Source: Pseudomonadota bacterium (GTDB lineage: Bacteria; Desulfobacterota; Syntrophia; Syntrophales; UBA5619). Taken from it: 36,753 bases of DNA. Positions within the stretch are counted from its first letter, which is position 1. The number at the start of each line of letters is the position of its first letter. The stretch lies in assembly GCA_018896355.1 (NCBI GenBank), contig JAHIMW010000027.1, positions 1-36,753 of the forward strand, written 5' to 3'. Below are positions 23,755 to 31,791 of the stretch, one piece after another. The notes under the pieces were generated by a model. The model saw only the letters and a list, made by a program, of their open reading frames with translations. It was not told where the DNA came from and ran no database searches. A program made the position numbers and the translations under genes.

Positions 23755-23881
23755 TCGCGCCCCTTAATCATCATCGTCATCCGCAGTGGATCCATTCTCT
23801 CGCATGACATCTCCCCATGAGGGATTTTATTACATTGCGTTGAACGACCGGCAGGCCGTTCTTAAAGCAGAAAGAAGAAGT

Positions 23882-25975
23882 ATGAGCAGCACAGTCGAAA
23901 AAGTACGGAATATCGGGATCAGCGCCCATATCGACTCGGGGAAAACCACCCTGACCGAACGGATCCTGTTTTACACAAAACGGATCCATGCCATTCACGA
24001 CGTCAAGGGAAAAGACGGCGTCGGCGCCACGATGGACTCCATGGAGTTAGAGAAGGAGCGGGGCATCACTATCGCCTCGGCCGCAACGTTCTGCGAATGG
24101 CAGGACCATGAGATCAACATCATCGATACCCCCGGGCATGTCGACTTCACGATCGAAGTCGAGCGATCCCTCCGCGTGCTGGACGGCGCCGTGCTGGTCC
24201 TATGCTCCGTGGGCGGCGTCCAGTCGCAGTCGATCACGGTCGACATGCAGATGAAGCGCTACAAGGTGCCCTGCATCGCCTTTATCAACAAATGCGACCG
24301 CAGCGGCGCTGATCCATCCCGCGTGATCGCCCAACTCCATTCCAAACTGGGTCACAACGCCGTCGCGATGCAGATCCCGATCGGACTGGAAGCGGATTTC
24401 CGGGGAGTCATCGACCTTTTGTCCATGAAGGCCTTCTATTTCGAGGGTGAGAGCGGCGAACAGGTCCGGAGCGACGAGATACCCGCGGAGCTGCTTGCGG
24501 ATGCCCGCTCGAAGCGCGAAGGGATGATCGATGCCGCATCGCTTTTCTCCGATGAACTGACCGAGGCGATCCTCGAAGAGGGCGCCATTTCCGACGCGCT
24601 GATCATGGACGCCGTCCGCAAGGGAACCCTGTCGAGGAAACTCACCCCAGTTTTCCTGGGATCGGCCTACAAAAACAAAGGTGTTCAGCCGCTCCTGGAT
24701 GCGGTGAACCGGTATCTTCCCTGTCCGGCGGATGTTGGTAACACCGCCCTGGATCTCGATCATGGAGAGACCCTGGTGGACCTCTTGCCCGATTCCTCCC
24801 TGCCGATTGTGGCATTGGCGTTCAAACTCGAAGACGGCACCTACGGGCAACTGACCTACGTCCGTGTTTACCAGGGGACGTTAGCCAAGGGCGCGGTCAT
24901 CGTCAACACCCGGACGGGCAAAAAAACGAAGATCGGACGCGTCGTCCGCATGCATGCCGATCAGATGGAAGACATCGAGGCCGCTGCCGCCGGTTATATC
25001 GCGGCGCTCTTCGGAATCGAATGCGCCTCCGGCGATACCTTTGTTTCCCCGGGCCTCAACCTGACGATGACCTCCATGTTTGTTCCGAAACCGGTGATCT
25101 CGCTTGCGATTTCTCCGAAGGACAACAAATCCCAGATCAACATGTCCAAGGCCCTCAACCGCTTCACGAAGGAGGATCCGACCTTTCGCACCCATGTGGA
25201 TGATGAAACCAACGAGACGATCATCGAAGGGATGGGCGAACTGCACCTGGAAATCTATGTGGAGCGGATGAAAAGGGAATACGGCACCGATGTGGAAACG
25301 GGAAAGCCCCGCGTGGCCTACCGCGAGACGATCACGCAGCGGGCGGAATTCAATTACACCCACAAGAAGCAGACCGGCGGCTCCGGCCAGTACGGCCGTG
25401 TGGCGGGCTATATGGAGCCGATCACGGAAGGCGAAGATGACTTCGTTTTCGACAACCAGGTCAGGGGCGGGTCGATTCCAACCCAGTACATCGCTGCCTG
25501 TGAAAAGGGTTTCCGGCAGTGCCTGGCCAAGGGGCCGAAGATGGAGTTTCCGGTTACCGGCGTGAAGATCGTCATCAACGACGGGGCGTCACATGCGGTC
25601 GATTCCTCCGACATGGCCTTTCAGGCGGCGGCCCGCGGCGCTTTCCGCGAAGGGTACGCCAAGGCCAAGCCCGTGATTCATGAACCGATCATGAAGGTGG
25701 TCGTGGAGACGCCGACCGAGTTCCAGGGCGCGGTGATGGGGCTGCTCAATCAGAGGCGGGGGATGATCGTCGGGGCGCAGGACGAAGGGGTAATGACCGT
25801 GGTCGAGGCCCAGGTCCCGCTGGGCGAGATGTTCGGTTTCTCGACGGTTCTGAGGTCCGCCACGCAGGGCAAGGCGCAGTTCACGATGGAATTCGCGCTC
25901 TATCGACAGATTCCCCAATCCATCGCGGAAAAGATTGCAGAAGAGGTCGCCCTCCGGAAGAAGAGCGCGGCATGA
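23882..25975 (+). CDS. fusA: Elongation factor G, spd/mitochondrial EF-G1-like type
   Basis: Translational GTPase that drives ribosomal translocation. GTPase motifs: AHIDSGKTT (15-23), the switch I segment ELEKERGITIASAAT, DTPGHVDF, and NKCD for base recognition. Domains II-V follow; domain IV has KKQTGGSGQYGRV and domain V ends QGKAQFTMEFALYRQIP. Several stretches, such as MDSMELEKERGITIASAAT, VGGVQSQSITVDMQMKRY and GSAYKNKGVQPLLDAVNRYL, resemble mitochondrial EF-G1 more than E. coli EF-G, as expected for the spdEFG1 group of spirochaetes, planctomycetes and deltaproteobacteria. It stands outside any str operon. ATG 23882 opens the conserved region (697 residues); the frame above it looks non-coding. 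Confidence 0.9.
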   Translation: MSSTVEKVRNIGISAHIDSGKTTLTERILFYTKRIHAIHDVKGKDGVGATMDSMELEKERGITIASAATFCEWQDHEINIIDTPGHVDFTIEVERSLRVLDGAVLVLCSVGGVQSQSITVDMQMKRYKVPCIAFINKCDRSGADPSRVIAQLHSKLGHNAVAMQIPIGLEADFRGVIDLLSMKAFYFEGESGEQVRSDEIPAELLADARSKREGMIDAASLFSDELTEAILEEGAISDALIMDAVRKGTLSRKLTPVFLGSAYKNKGVQPLLDAVNRYLPCPADVGNTALDLDHGETLVDLLPDSSLPIVALAFKLEDGTYGQLTYVRVYQGTLAKGAVIVNTRTGKKTKIGRVVRMHADQMEDIEAAAAGYIAALFGIECASGDTFVSPGLNLTMTSMFVPKPVISLAISPKDNKSQINMSKALNRFTKEDPTFRTHVDDETNETIIEGMGELHLEIYVERMKREYGTDVETGKPRVAYRETITQRAEFNYTHKKQTGGSGQYGRVAGYMEPITEGEDDFVFDNQVRGGSIPTQYIAACEKGFRQCLAKGPKMEFPVTGVKIVINDGASHAVDSSDMAFQAAARGAFREGYAKAKPVIHEPIMKVVVETPTEFQGAVMGLLNQRRGMIVGAQDEGVMTVVEAQVPLGEMFGFSTVLRSATQGKAQFTMEFALYRQIPQSIAEKIAEEVALRKKSAA

Positions 25976-26049
25976 AGTCAGGGGATTCGGGGAACGTATC
26001 TCTCCGGTCAAGTGCCAGGATCATTCAACTTAAAGTGAGGAAGGGTACT

Positions 26050-26754
26050 ATGCTGAAAAATGATCTCATCCTTCGCAACCCTTTACGTCAGCTTGGTTTC
26101 GAGACCGAGGACATCCTGCCGGCAGGCGCACTCGGCGCGGTACTCGCCCACGCCGGCGTCGGGAAAACCGCCTTGCTCGTCCAATTGGCACTGAACGGCA
26201 TGCTGAGAAGCCGGAATGTCCTTCACATCAGCCTGAACGATCCCGTCAACAAGGTGAACATCTGGTACCATGAGCTTTTTCAACATCTTGCAGGACGTTA
26301 TGGAGGGGCGCAGGTCAGCAGCCTCTGGGAATCGGTCCTGCCCCACCGCTTCATCATGACTTTCCGCGTCGAAACCTTCACGGTTCCGAAGCTTGAAGAA
26401 CGGCTGAGCGATCTGACCGAACAGGGGATCTTCTCGCCGACGATGATGATTATCGACGGTCTCTATTTTGACGAGTCCCGGCGTTCGGATCTGAACGACC
26501 TGAAAGCGATCGCCGTAAAAAATGGCATTCATATCTGGTTCACCGTCCATACCCACCGGCACGAATCGTTGGGTTTGGACGGCCTGCCGGAATCCTTTTC
26601 AGCGGTCGCCGGTCTGTTCGATCTTGTTCTGGAGTTGCAGCCGGAACGTGCGGATGTCCATATCAAGCTGCTCCGGGGCAAGGGATCGAACCCTGCCGGG
26701 TCCGCACTGCTTCTCGATCCGTCGACCATGTTGATCAAGGATAAGGAGCTTTAG
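26050..26754 (+). CDS. RecA/KaiC-like P-loop ATPase, function unknown
   Basis: A 234-residue protein with a Walker A-type loop AHAGVGKTALL (Lys39-Thr40; the usual first Gly is Ala33), a Walker B strand MMIIDG (Asp136), and a His-containing strand IWFTVHTHRHE that could be the sensor. The layout resembles single-domain KaiC/RadA-like ATPases. The C-terminal segment DLVLELQPERADVHIKLLRG is like the end of the RecA core. No DNA-binding or partner domain is visible. GAGGAAGGG precedes ATG 26050; an earlier in-frame ATG (25972) overlaps the EF-G stop but has no good site. Co-directional with EF-G and probably co-transcribed. I do not recognise a named family. Confidence 0.7.
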   Translation: MLKNDLILRNPLRQLGFETEDILPAGALGAVLAHAGVGKTALLVQLALNGMLRSRNVLHISLNDPVNKVNIWYHELFQHLAGRYGGAQVSSLWESVLPHRFIMTFRVETFTVPKLEERLSDLTEQGIFSPTMMIIDGLYFDESRRSDLNDLKAIAVKNGIHIWFTVHTHRHESLGLDGLPESFSAVAGLFDLVLELQPERADVHIKLLRGKGSNPAGSALLLDPSTMLIKDKEL

Positions 26755-26864
26755 GGGTTTCCCTTTTCTTCTTCAGGCCCGTACCCACAAAAGAAATCCC
26801 GCAAAATATCTCTCTGGCAAAATAGGCGTGCTTTGACACAGGCGGGCATATTATTCTGGCCCTA

Positions 26865-26891
26865 TTGATAACCAAGGAAACGGGTTATAAT
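26865..26891 (+). promoter_or_regulatory. Candidate promoter of the recombinase pseudogene
   Basis: TTGATA (26865-26870), 15 bases and a consensus TATAAT (26886-26891), about 50 bases before the start. The spacer is shorter than ideal. The surrounding DNA (26755-26938) is more AT-rich than the neighbours and holds no gene. Confidence 0.35.
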
Positions 26892-26938
26892 CACTTCCTT
26901 CCCAAAGACCTCACAAGTCAAGAATATGGAGGTACGCC

Positions 26939-27776
26939 ATGACCATGAAAGAAGTGATAACCCTGTTCAAATATTATCTTCAGTCGAACCATAAAACGAG
27001 GACCATCGAGAGTTACACCCTTCTGCTTGACCGGTTCAATGCAATTCATGCGGAGAAACTCTTGGATGACATCAGCCCCGATGAGATCTTCCATTTTTTA
27101 GAAGACCAGACAAAGAATCTGGCCAAATCTACGCCAGCTTCGATATGCCCAATTGAAAGCCTTCTACAACTTTATCATCGATCGTTGCTCCCTGAATATG
27201 AGAAATCCCTGTAACGCATCACTGCTGAGCAAATCGTTTAAGGCGCCCAAACAAGTCCCGCACAAGATCCTGGAAAGGGAAACAGTGGACGAAATGATCT
27301 ACAACACAACAAAACAGCGGGATCGATTGATATTGGAGCTGCAAGCGCGCTGTGGGTTGAGGATTGGTGAATTGCTAAAGATCAGAGTGTCGGATGTTTC
27401 TGATAGGACCATTACACTCAGAGAACCCAAATCAGGCAAGGAGACGGAAAGAGCCTACATGCCGGAGAACGTGTCGAGAAAACTGGCGGAGTACATCAAG
27501 GAGAAAGCTATTCAAGGAGAGGCAAGGATATTCCCGATCTGCTATTCGACGGCAAGGTCCCTTGTCAAAGGATTGGGAGCCAAATTGAATGTCCATGTGT
27601 CACCCCATGACCTCTGGAGATATTCAGTCACTTATGCCAGCAGAAACGGCGTCCCCCTGGAAGTAGTATCGAAAGTAATCTTGAGGCATCAGGATTTGAA
27701 AACAACTCAGATCTATCTCGGAAGGATCAGCGATTCTGAGGCGATCCGGTGGATGGGCAATCTGCACGGGAAATAG
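26939..27776 (+). pseudogene. Tyrosine recombinase/integrase, frameshifted and lacking a catalytic Arg
   Basis: The first frame, from ATG 26939, encodes the N-terminal core-binding domain (VITLFKYYLQSNHKTRTIES). Near 27132 coding shifts to another frame, continuing RQLRYAQLKAFYNFIIDRCS and the catalytic domain: CGLRIGELL (Arg I), the beta-hairpin Lys in REPKSGKETERA, then PHDLWRYSVTYASRNG, VILRHQDLKTTQIYL (His/Tyr). In relatives the third box reads H-D-L-R-R; here the second Arg of the R-H-R-Y set is Trp (TGG at 27615-27617, one base from CGG). Frameshift plus catalytic loss mean it is dead. It marks the left edge of the eroded accessory region. Confidence 0.85.
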
Positions 27777-28023
27777 GGTCGTTCAACATAACCGATTGGA
27801 ACGTTGTGGTCTTTGGGGTTTATAAATCATGGGCAGAAGCCATAAGAGATTATCTTCCTTTCAAAAACCGAGAGTTTCATCCAGGGAAAACATTGAACAT
27901 ACTTTCAGAAAAAACTGAAGTGTTCGATTGGTATTCATCGATGCCATTTATCCGGGATTGTTTCATTGACATAAAACCGAAGGTTCCCTATACTCGCGAC
28001 CAGAAAAGAAAGCATCCGTCCTT
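27777..28023 (+). other. AT-rich block of unknown origin between recombinase and synthetase stub
   Basis: About 245 bases clearly richer in A/T than the flanks. One frame is open and protein-like for about 75 codons (WNVVVFGVYKSWAEAIRDYL, FDWYSSMPFIRDCFIDI) but has no start of its own: it is open from inside the recombinase end (ATG 27749) and runs into the acyl-CoA synthetase stub out of frame. It may be an internal fragment of a foreign gene. I do not recognise it. Confidence 0.4.
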
Positions 28024-28410
28024 GGTAAAAAGGACGGATACGGCTACATCTGGTATGTCGCTCGGAAGGATGACGTCATCACGAGTTCCGGCTACCGGAT
28101 CGGCCCGGCGGAGATCGAGGACTGCCTGATCAAGCATCAGGCTGTGGCCATGGCCGCCGTTATCGGCAAACCGGACAAAGTGCGTACGGAGGTGGTCAAG
28201 GCCTTCGTGGTTCTCAATGCCGGTGTCAGCGGCTCGGAGGATCTGACCCGTGAGATCCATGAATTCGTGAAGACTTGCCTGGCCGCCCATGAATATCCCC
28301 GGGAGATCGAATTTCTGAGCGAGCTTCCCATGACGAGCACCGGCGAGATCATTCGAGGCGAGCTGCGCAAGAAAGAAATCCGGAAAATGCAGGATGGGTC
28401 AACCGTATAA
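28024..28410 (+). pseudogene. C-terminal stub of an AMP-forming acyl-CoA synthetase
   Basis: About 128 codons matching the mobile C-terminal domain of ANL-family acyl-CoA ligases: KKDGYGYIWYVARKDDVITS, SGYRIGPAEIEDCLIKHQAV, VIGKPDKVRTEVVKAFVVL and LPMTSTGEIIRGELRKKE. The N-terminal adenylating domain (some 400 residues, with the P-loop) is absent; the recombinase and AT-rich block sit where it should be. The catalytic Lys of the terminal motif T-x-x-G-K-I is Glu here (GEI), so even this part would not adenylate. An ATG at 28144 could still start a short peptide. It lies 15 bases before the MaoC gene and was probably its operon partner. Confidence 0.82.
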
Positions 28411-28425
28411 GGGGGGACATCAAGG

Positions 28426-28857
28426 ATGACGGGAAAAACCATTCATGAAATCAGCATCGGAGACGGCGCTTCCTTTGCCAAGACAATCTCAGAGACGGAC
28501 ATCTATCTCTATGCGGGGATCACCGGTGATTTCAATCCCGCCCACATCGACGAATGCTACGCGTCTCATACCTTCTTCAAGTCGCGCATTGCCCACGGCA
28601 TGCTGATCGCGGGATTCATATCCGCTATTCTCGGCACACGTTTTCCGGGACCAGGGACCATTTATATCCGACAGGAGCTCTCCTTTCTCGCGCCCGTTCG
28701 TATCGGCGATACCATCACGGCCTCCGTGGAAGTGATCGAGCGGAATCCGGAAAAAAACCGGGTCCGCCTGAAGACCGTCTGTAGAAACCAGGAGGGGATC
28801 ATGGTGCTCGACGGGGAGGCGCTCGTCAGCCCCCCGAAGGCCCAAACAACGCCCTAA
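28426..28857 (+). CDS. MaoC-like (R)-specific enoyl-CoA hydratase
   Basis: Hot-dog-fold dehydratase/hydratase acting on enoyl-CoA or acyl-CoA. The catalytic pair is Asp35 and His40 in TGDFNPAHID, followed by RIAHGMLIAGFISAILGTRFP and YIRQELSFLAPVRIGDTI, the hydratase-2 motif. At 143 residues it matches single-domain PhaJ-type enzymes that form soluble dimers. A GGGG/AAGG site precedes ATG 28426. It follows the broken acyl-CoA synthetase, so an acyl-CoA catabolic or polyester-related operon once stood here. Frame and catalytic residues are intact. Confidence 0.9.
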   Translation: MTGKTIHEISIGDGASFAKTISETDIYLYAGITGDFNPAHIDECYASHTFFKSRIAHGMLIAGFISAILGTRFPGPGTIYIRQELSFLAPVRIGDTITASVEVIERNPEKNRVRLKTVCRNQEGIMVLDGEALVSPPKAQTTP

Positions 28858-28964
28858 AAAAAATCCAAACGGTTTATAAGCCTGTATTTCGATTGACCGG
28901 CGACAAACGATATAGCGGCAGCCAAGGAAAAAGGAAATCGTCAGCGACCGATGGGGGATCTTCC

Positions 28965-30359
28965 ATGGATGCAAAGAAGGTTGCAGATCTGCAGAGGAGG
29001 ATCCTCTTCTACGAAACCATCCTCGATTCCATCCGCAACGGCGTAGTGATCACCGACCAACTGGGCAAGGTGATTTTCTTCAGCAAGTCTTACGGAGAGT
29101 TTCTTGGAATCAAGCCCGAAGAGACCCTGGGGAGGCACTGCACGGAGGTGATCGAGAATTCGCGGATGCATATCGTCGCCGAAACCGAGGTCCCGGAAAT
29201 CAATGACACCCAGAGCATCCGGGGGCAGGCAATGGTCGTCCAGCGCATCCCAATCCGGATCGACGGACAGGGTCTGTTCGTATTCGGTCAGGTGATGTTC
29301 AAGGATGTACGCGACGTCCATACTCTCTCCAGCCGGCTGAGCCTGCTGGAATCCAAGGTCGAATTCTACGAGAAGGAACTCACGGATCTGAGATCGTCGA
29401 AATATACCCTCCAGCATATCGTGGGCAGTAGCACGGGTATCCTGGAACTCAAGCAGCTTGCCTTCCGGGCGGCGGAGATCGATGCCCCGGTTCTGATCAC
29501 GGGGGAGAGCGGCACGGGAAAGGAGCTTTTCGCCCACGCCATCCATTACGCCAGCAAACGGCGCCTGTATCCGTTCATCCGCCTCAACTGTTCCGCGATT
29601 CCCAGGGAGCTTCTGGAGGCGGAACTGTTCGGATACGAACCGGGGGCCTTTACCGGGGCCTCAAACAAGGGGAAAGCCGGCAAATTCGAACTGGCCAACC
29701 GCGGCTCCATTTTTCTGGACGAAATCAGCGATCTGCCCATGGAAATGCAGCCGAAGCTCCTGCGGGTCCTGGAAGAAAAGGAGTTCGAGCATCTCGGGGG
29801 AAACCGTCTGATCAAAAGCAACTTCCGCCTCATCGCCGCGACCAATGAGAATCTTGAAGATCTGGTGGATCGCGGTAAATTCCGAAAGGATCTCTTTTAC
29901 CGGCTGAATGTCATTCCCATTTCGATCCTGCCTCTTCGGAAGCGGATAGAGGATCTCCCCCAGATTGCGGAGCACCTCATGAAGAAGCTCAGCCGCGAAC
30001 ATGGAACCAAAATGGCCAGCTTCTCCCCCGCCGTGATGCAGATTTTCCGATCCTATCCGTGGCCCGGCAATGTCCGGGAACTCTCTAATATCCTGGAGAG
30101 GACCCTCTTTGCCCTGGACGGCGACCAGACGCAGGTGCGGCATCTCCCTCTTTTCATGCAGGACCTGGGCCGGGAATCGTCGAAGCAGGACAACGCCACG
30201 CTCAAAAGGCTCCGGGACGACATGGAGAAGGAGACCCTGATGCAAACCATCCGCATCTCCAATTTCAACAAAAACCAGGCGGCACGCCTGCTGGGAATCC
30301 ATCGTACAACCCTCTACAAAAAAATGAAAAAACTGAATATTTCCCTGAAACAGACTTGA
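28965..30359 (+). CDS. PAS-domain sigma-54-dependent transcriptional activator (Fis family)
   Basis: Cytosolic enhancer-binding protein. An N-terminal PAS domain (about 10-115; GVVITDQLGKVIFFSKSYGE) and a short coiled-coil linker precede the AAA+ domain: Walker A GESGTGKE (180-187), the sigma-54-contacting GAFTGA loop (227-232), Walker B GSIFLDEISDLP and the Arg-rich FRKDLFYRLNV. The C-terminal Fis HTH is NKNQAARLLGIHRTTLYKKM. There is no receiver domain, so it likely senses a ligand or redox state through PAS. ATG 28965 has GGGGGA seven bases upstream; the extended frame from 28893 looks non-coding. A candidate -24/-12 promoter lies just downstream, before the stress-protein gene. Confidence 0.93.
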   Translation: MDAKKVADLQRRILFYETILDSIRNGVVITDQLGKVIFFSKSYGEFLGIKPEETLGRHCTEVIENSRMHIVAETEVPEINDTQSIRGQAMVVQRIPIRIDGQGLFVFGQVMFKDVRDVHTLSSRLSLLESKVEFYEKELTDLRSSKYTLQHIVGSSTGILELKQLAFRAAEIDAPVLITGESGTGKELFAHAIHYASKRRLYPFIRLNCSAIPRELLEAELFGYEPGAFTGASNKGKAGKFELANRGSIFLDEISDLPMEMQPKLLRVLEEKEFEHLGGNRLIKSNFRLIAATNENLEDLVDRGKFRKDLFYRLNVIPISILPLRKRIEDLPQIAEHLMKKLSREHGTKMASFSPAVMQIFRSYPWPGNVRELSNILERTLFALDGDQTQVRHLPLFMQDLGRESSKQDNATLKRLRDDMEKETLMQTIRISNFNKNQAARLLGIHRTTLYKKMKKLNISLKQT

Positions 30360-30551
30360 AGTATCCTTTTTTCTACATGTAGCTATTTATCTACCCATCG
30401 GGGAATGCCCTCTCCCCTCCCCGTTGTTCCGGTGCGCCATCCGGTTGAGTGTAGCCTTTTTTCGACTCTTTTGGGAAGATTCTCCCCTTGGTATTCCGGA
30501 TAGTAAATATTTTCTGAACAAATTCACTCTATTGGATATATTAGTGGCTTG

Positions 30552-30567
30552 TGGCCCACTTCTTGCT
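30552..30567 (+). promoter_or_regulatory. Candidate sigma-54 (-24/-12) promoter
   Basis: TGGCCC (30552-30557), five bases and TTGCT (30563-30567) match the TGGCAC-N5-TTGCW consensus apart from one base, with the invariant GG and GC exactly ten bases apart. It lies about 85 bases upstream of the universal stress protein gene and about 190 bases after the sigma-54 activator. Nothing else gene-like is seen in 30360-30651. Confidence 0.5.
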
Positions 30568-30651
30568 GCAACCCCATGCAGGGATCATCGATACGGATGC
30601 GGGAAGAGGAGACAAGGTGCGGAAAGTATTCAACAAGTCAATGGAAAAGTC

Positions 30652-31167
30652 ATGATACCCAGGATCCAGAAAATTCTGTATGCCACCGATCTGTCCAAGA
30701 ACTCGGCCTATGCCTTCCGCTATGCCGTCAACTCCTCAAGGAAGCATGACGCGTCGATCCATATCCTGCACGTGGTGGACAGCCGGCCTCTTGCGGAATC
30801 CTATCTTCTGATCCATACCGACGCGGCCCGACTGTCGGAGATCCGCCAGGAAACACGGGAAGAGCTCGCAGCCAAGATCGAAGCACAGTTGCAGGAGTTC
30901 GCCAAGCGGGAACTGAAGGACGATCCCGAAACGCTCAAACGCGTCGCGTCGATTCAGATCGTTTTCGGCGATCCGGCCGAGGAGATCCTGAAAATCGCCG
31001 CCACGATGCAATGCGACATCATCGTCATGGGGACCCACGGCAAGGGAGTTATCAGCCATGCATTTCTTGGAAGTGTGGCGGAAAAGGTGCTCCATCGGAT
31101 CGGAATCCCCGTCTTCATCATCCCAATCCAGAAGGAGGATACGGACATCACCCTGGGGGAAATTTAA
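30652..31167 (+). CDS. Universal stress protein (UspA family)
   Basis: Single-domain, 171-residue ATP-binding UspA protein. It opens with IQKILYATDLSKNSAYAFRY and ends with the nucleotide motif G-x2-G-x9-G-S in MGTHGKGVISHAFLGSVAEK, so it probably binds ATP. A charged helical insertion (RQETREELAAKIEAQLQEFA) lengthens it over the typical 140-150 residues. ATG 30652 is chosen because the family starts at the first beta strand; upstream codons are not protein-like. With the sigma-54-type promoter in front it may be expressed under the control of the neighbouring activator, together with the downstream genes. Confidence 0.88.
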   Translation: MIPRIQKILYATDLSKNSAYAFRYAVNSSRKHDASIHILHVVDSRPLAESYLLIHTDAARLSEIRQETREELAAKIEAQLQEFAKRELKDDPETLKRVASIQIVFGDPAEEILKIAATMQCDIIVMGTHGKGVISHAFLGSVAEKVLHRIGIPVFIIPIQKEDTDITLGEI

Positions 31168-31211
31168 CCGTCCAAGGATACCATAACGTTTGTATCTCCA
31201 GGAGGCAAGGC

Positions 31212-31703
31212 ATGAAAGCGGACAAATTGGGGCGAAAACTGATCCATCCCATCCTGTCACAACTGCAGTCCCAGCGCGTCAAGAAGGGCAAGCTGGTCTC
31301 GGCGGAAGAGGCTGTTCGCATCATCCGCGACGGCGACACGGTGGCTTCGGGCGGCTTCGTCGGCGCAGGTTTTGCCGAGGAGATCGCCGTCCAGTTGGAG
31401 GCGTACTTCCTGAAAACGGGCAGCCCGAAGAATCTGACCCTGCTCTACGCGGCCGGCCAGGGCGACGGCAAGGACAAGGGGCTGAACCATTTCGGTCACG
31501 AAGGTCTGGATATCTTGCCCGAGTTGGTGGACGATTACTCCGACATGGTCAAGTACGTCATGAAGTACTACCGGGGTTTGACCCGGTACACCACCAGCAC
31601 CTTTTTACGGATGAAGCTGGGCGATGAGTTGAAGAAACGACGTCTGGCCCCTTACATCTATGACAGTCAGGAAAAAGCCAGGAAGGCGCTGACGGAGCAG
31701 TAA
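31212..31703 (+). pseudogene. Acyl-CoA:acetate/3-ketoacid CoA-transferase, large internal deletion
   Basis: The first about 100 residues match YdiF/propionate CoA-transferase-type enzymes: GKLVSAEEAVRIIRDGDTVA, SGGFVGAGFAEEIA, NLTLLYAAGQGDGKDKGLNH. Directly after HFGHEGL the sequence jumps to DDYSDMVKYVMKYYRGLTRY and TTSTFLRMKLGDELKKR, which I recall as the C-terminal tail of long CoA-transferases in this group. The central part, including the catalytic Glu, is missing, yet the frame is kept, giving a 163-residue product instead of over 500. GGAGG precedes ATG 31212. A stable protein is possible but CoA transfer is not expected. An assembly collapse is an alternative explanation. Confidence 0.75.
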
Positions 31704-31791
31704 CCGTGCTGTTCGAATTCAATGGCGGAGCCGGGAGACTTCAAGGAGGAAACAGTAACTGAACGACTAAAGAAAGAAGGAGGAGAAAGAG

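Noticed and set aside
21912..23810. A 632-codon minus-strand open frame over the aldolase and aminotransferase genes
   Set aside because: Both opposite-strand genes have complete family motifs; this frame spans their boundary and shows no domain.
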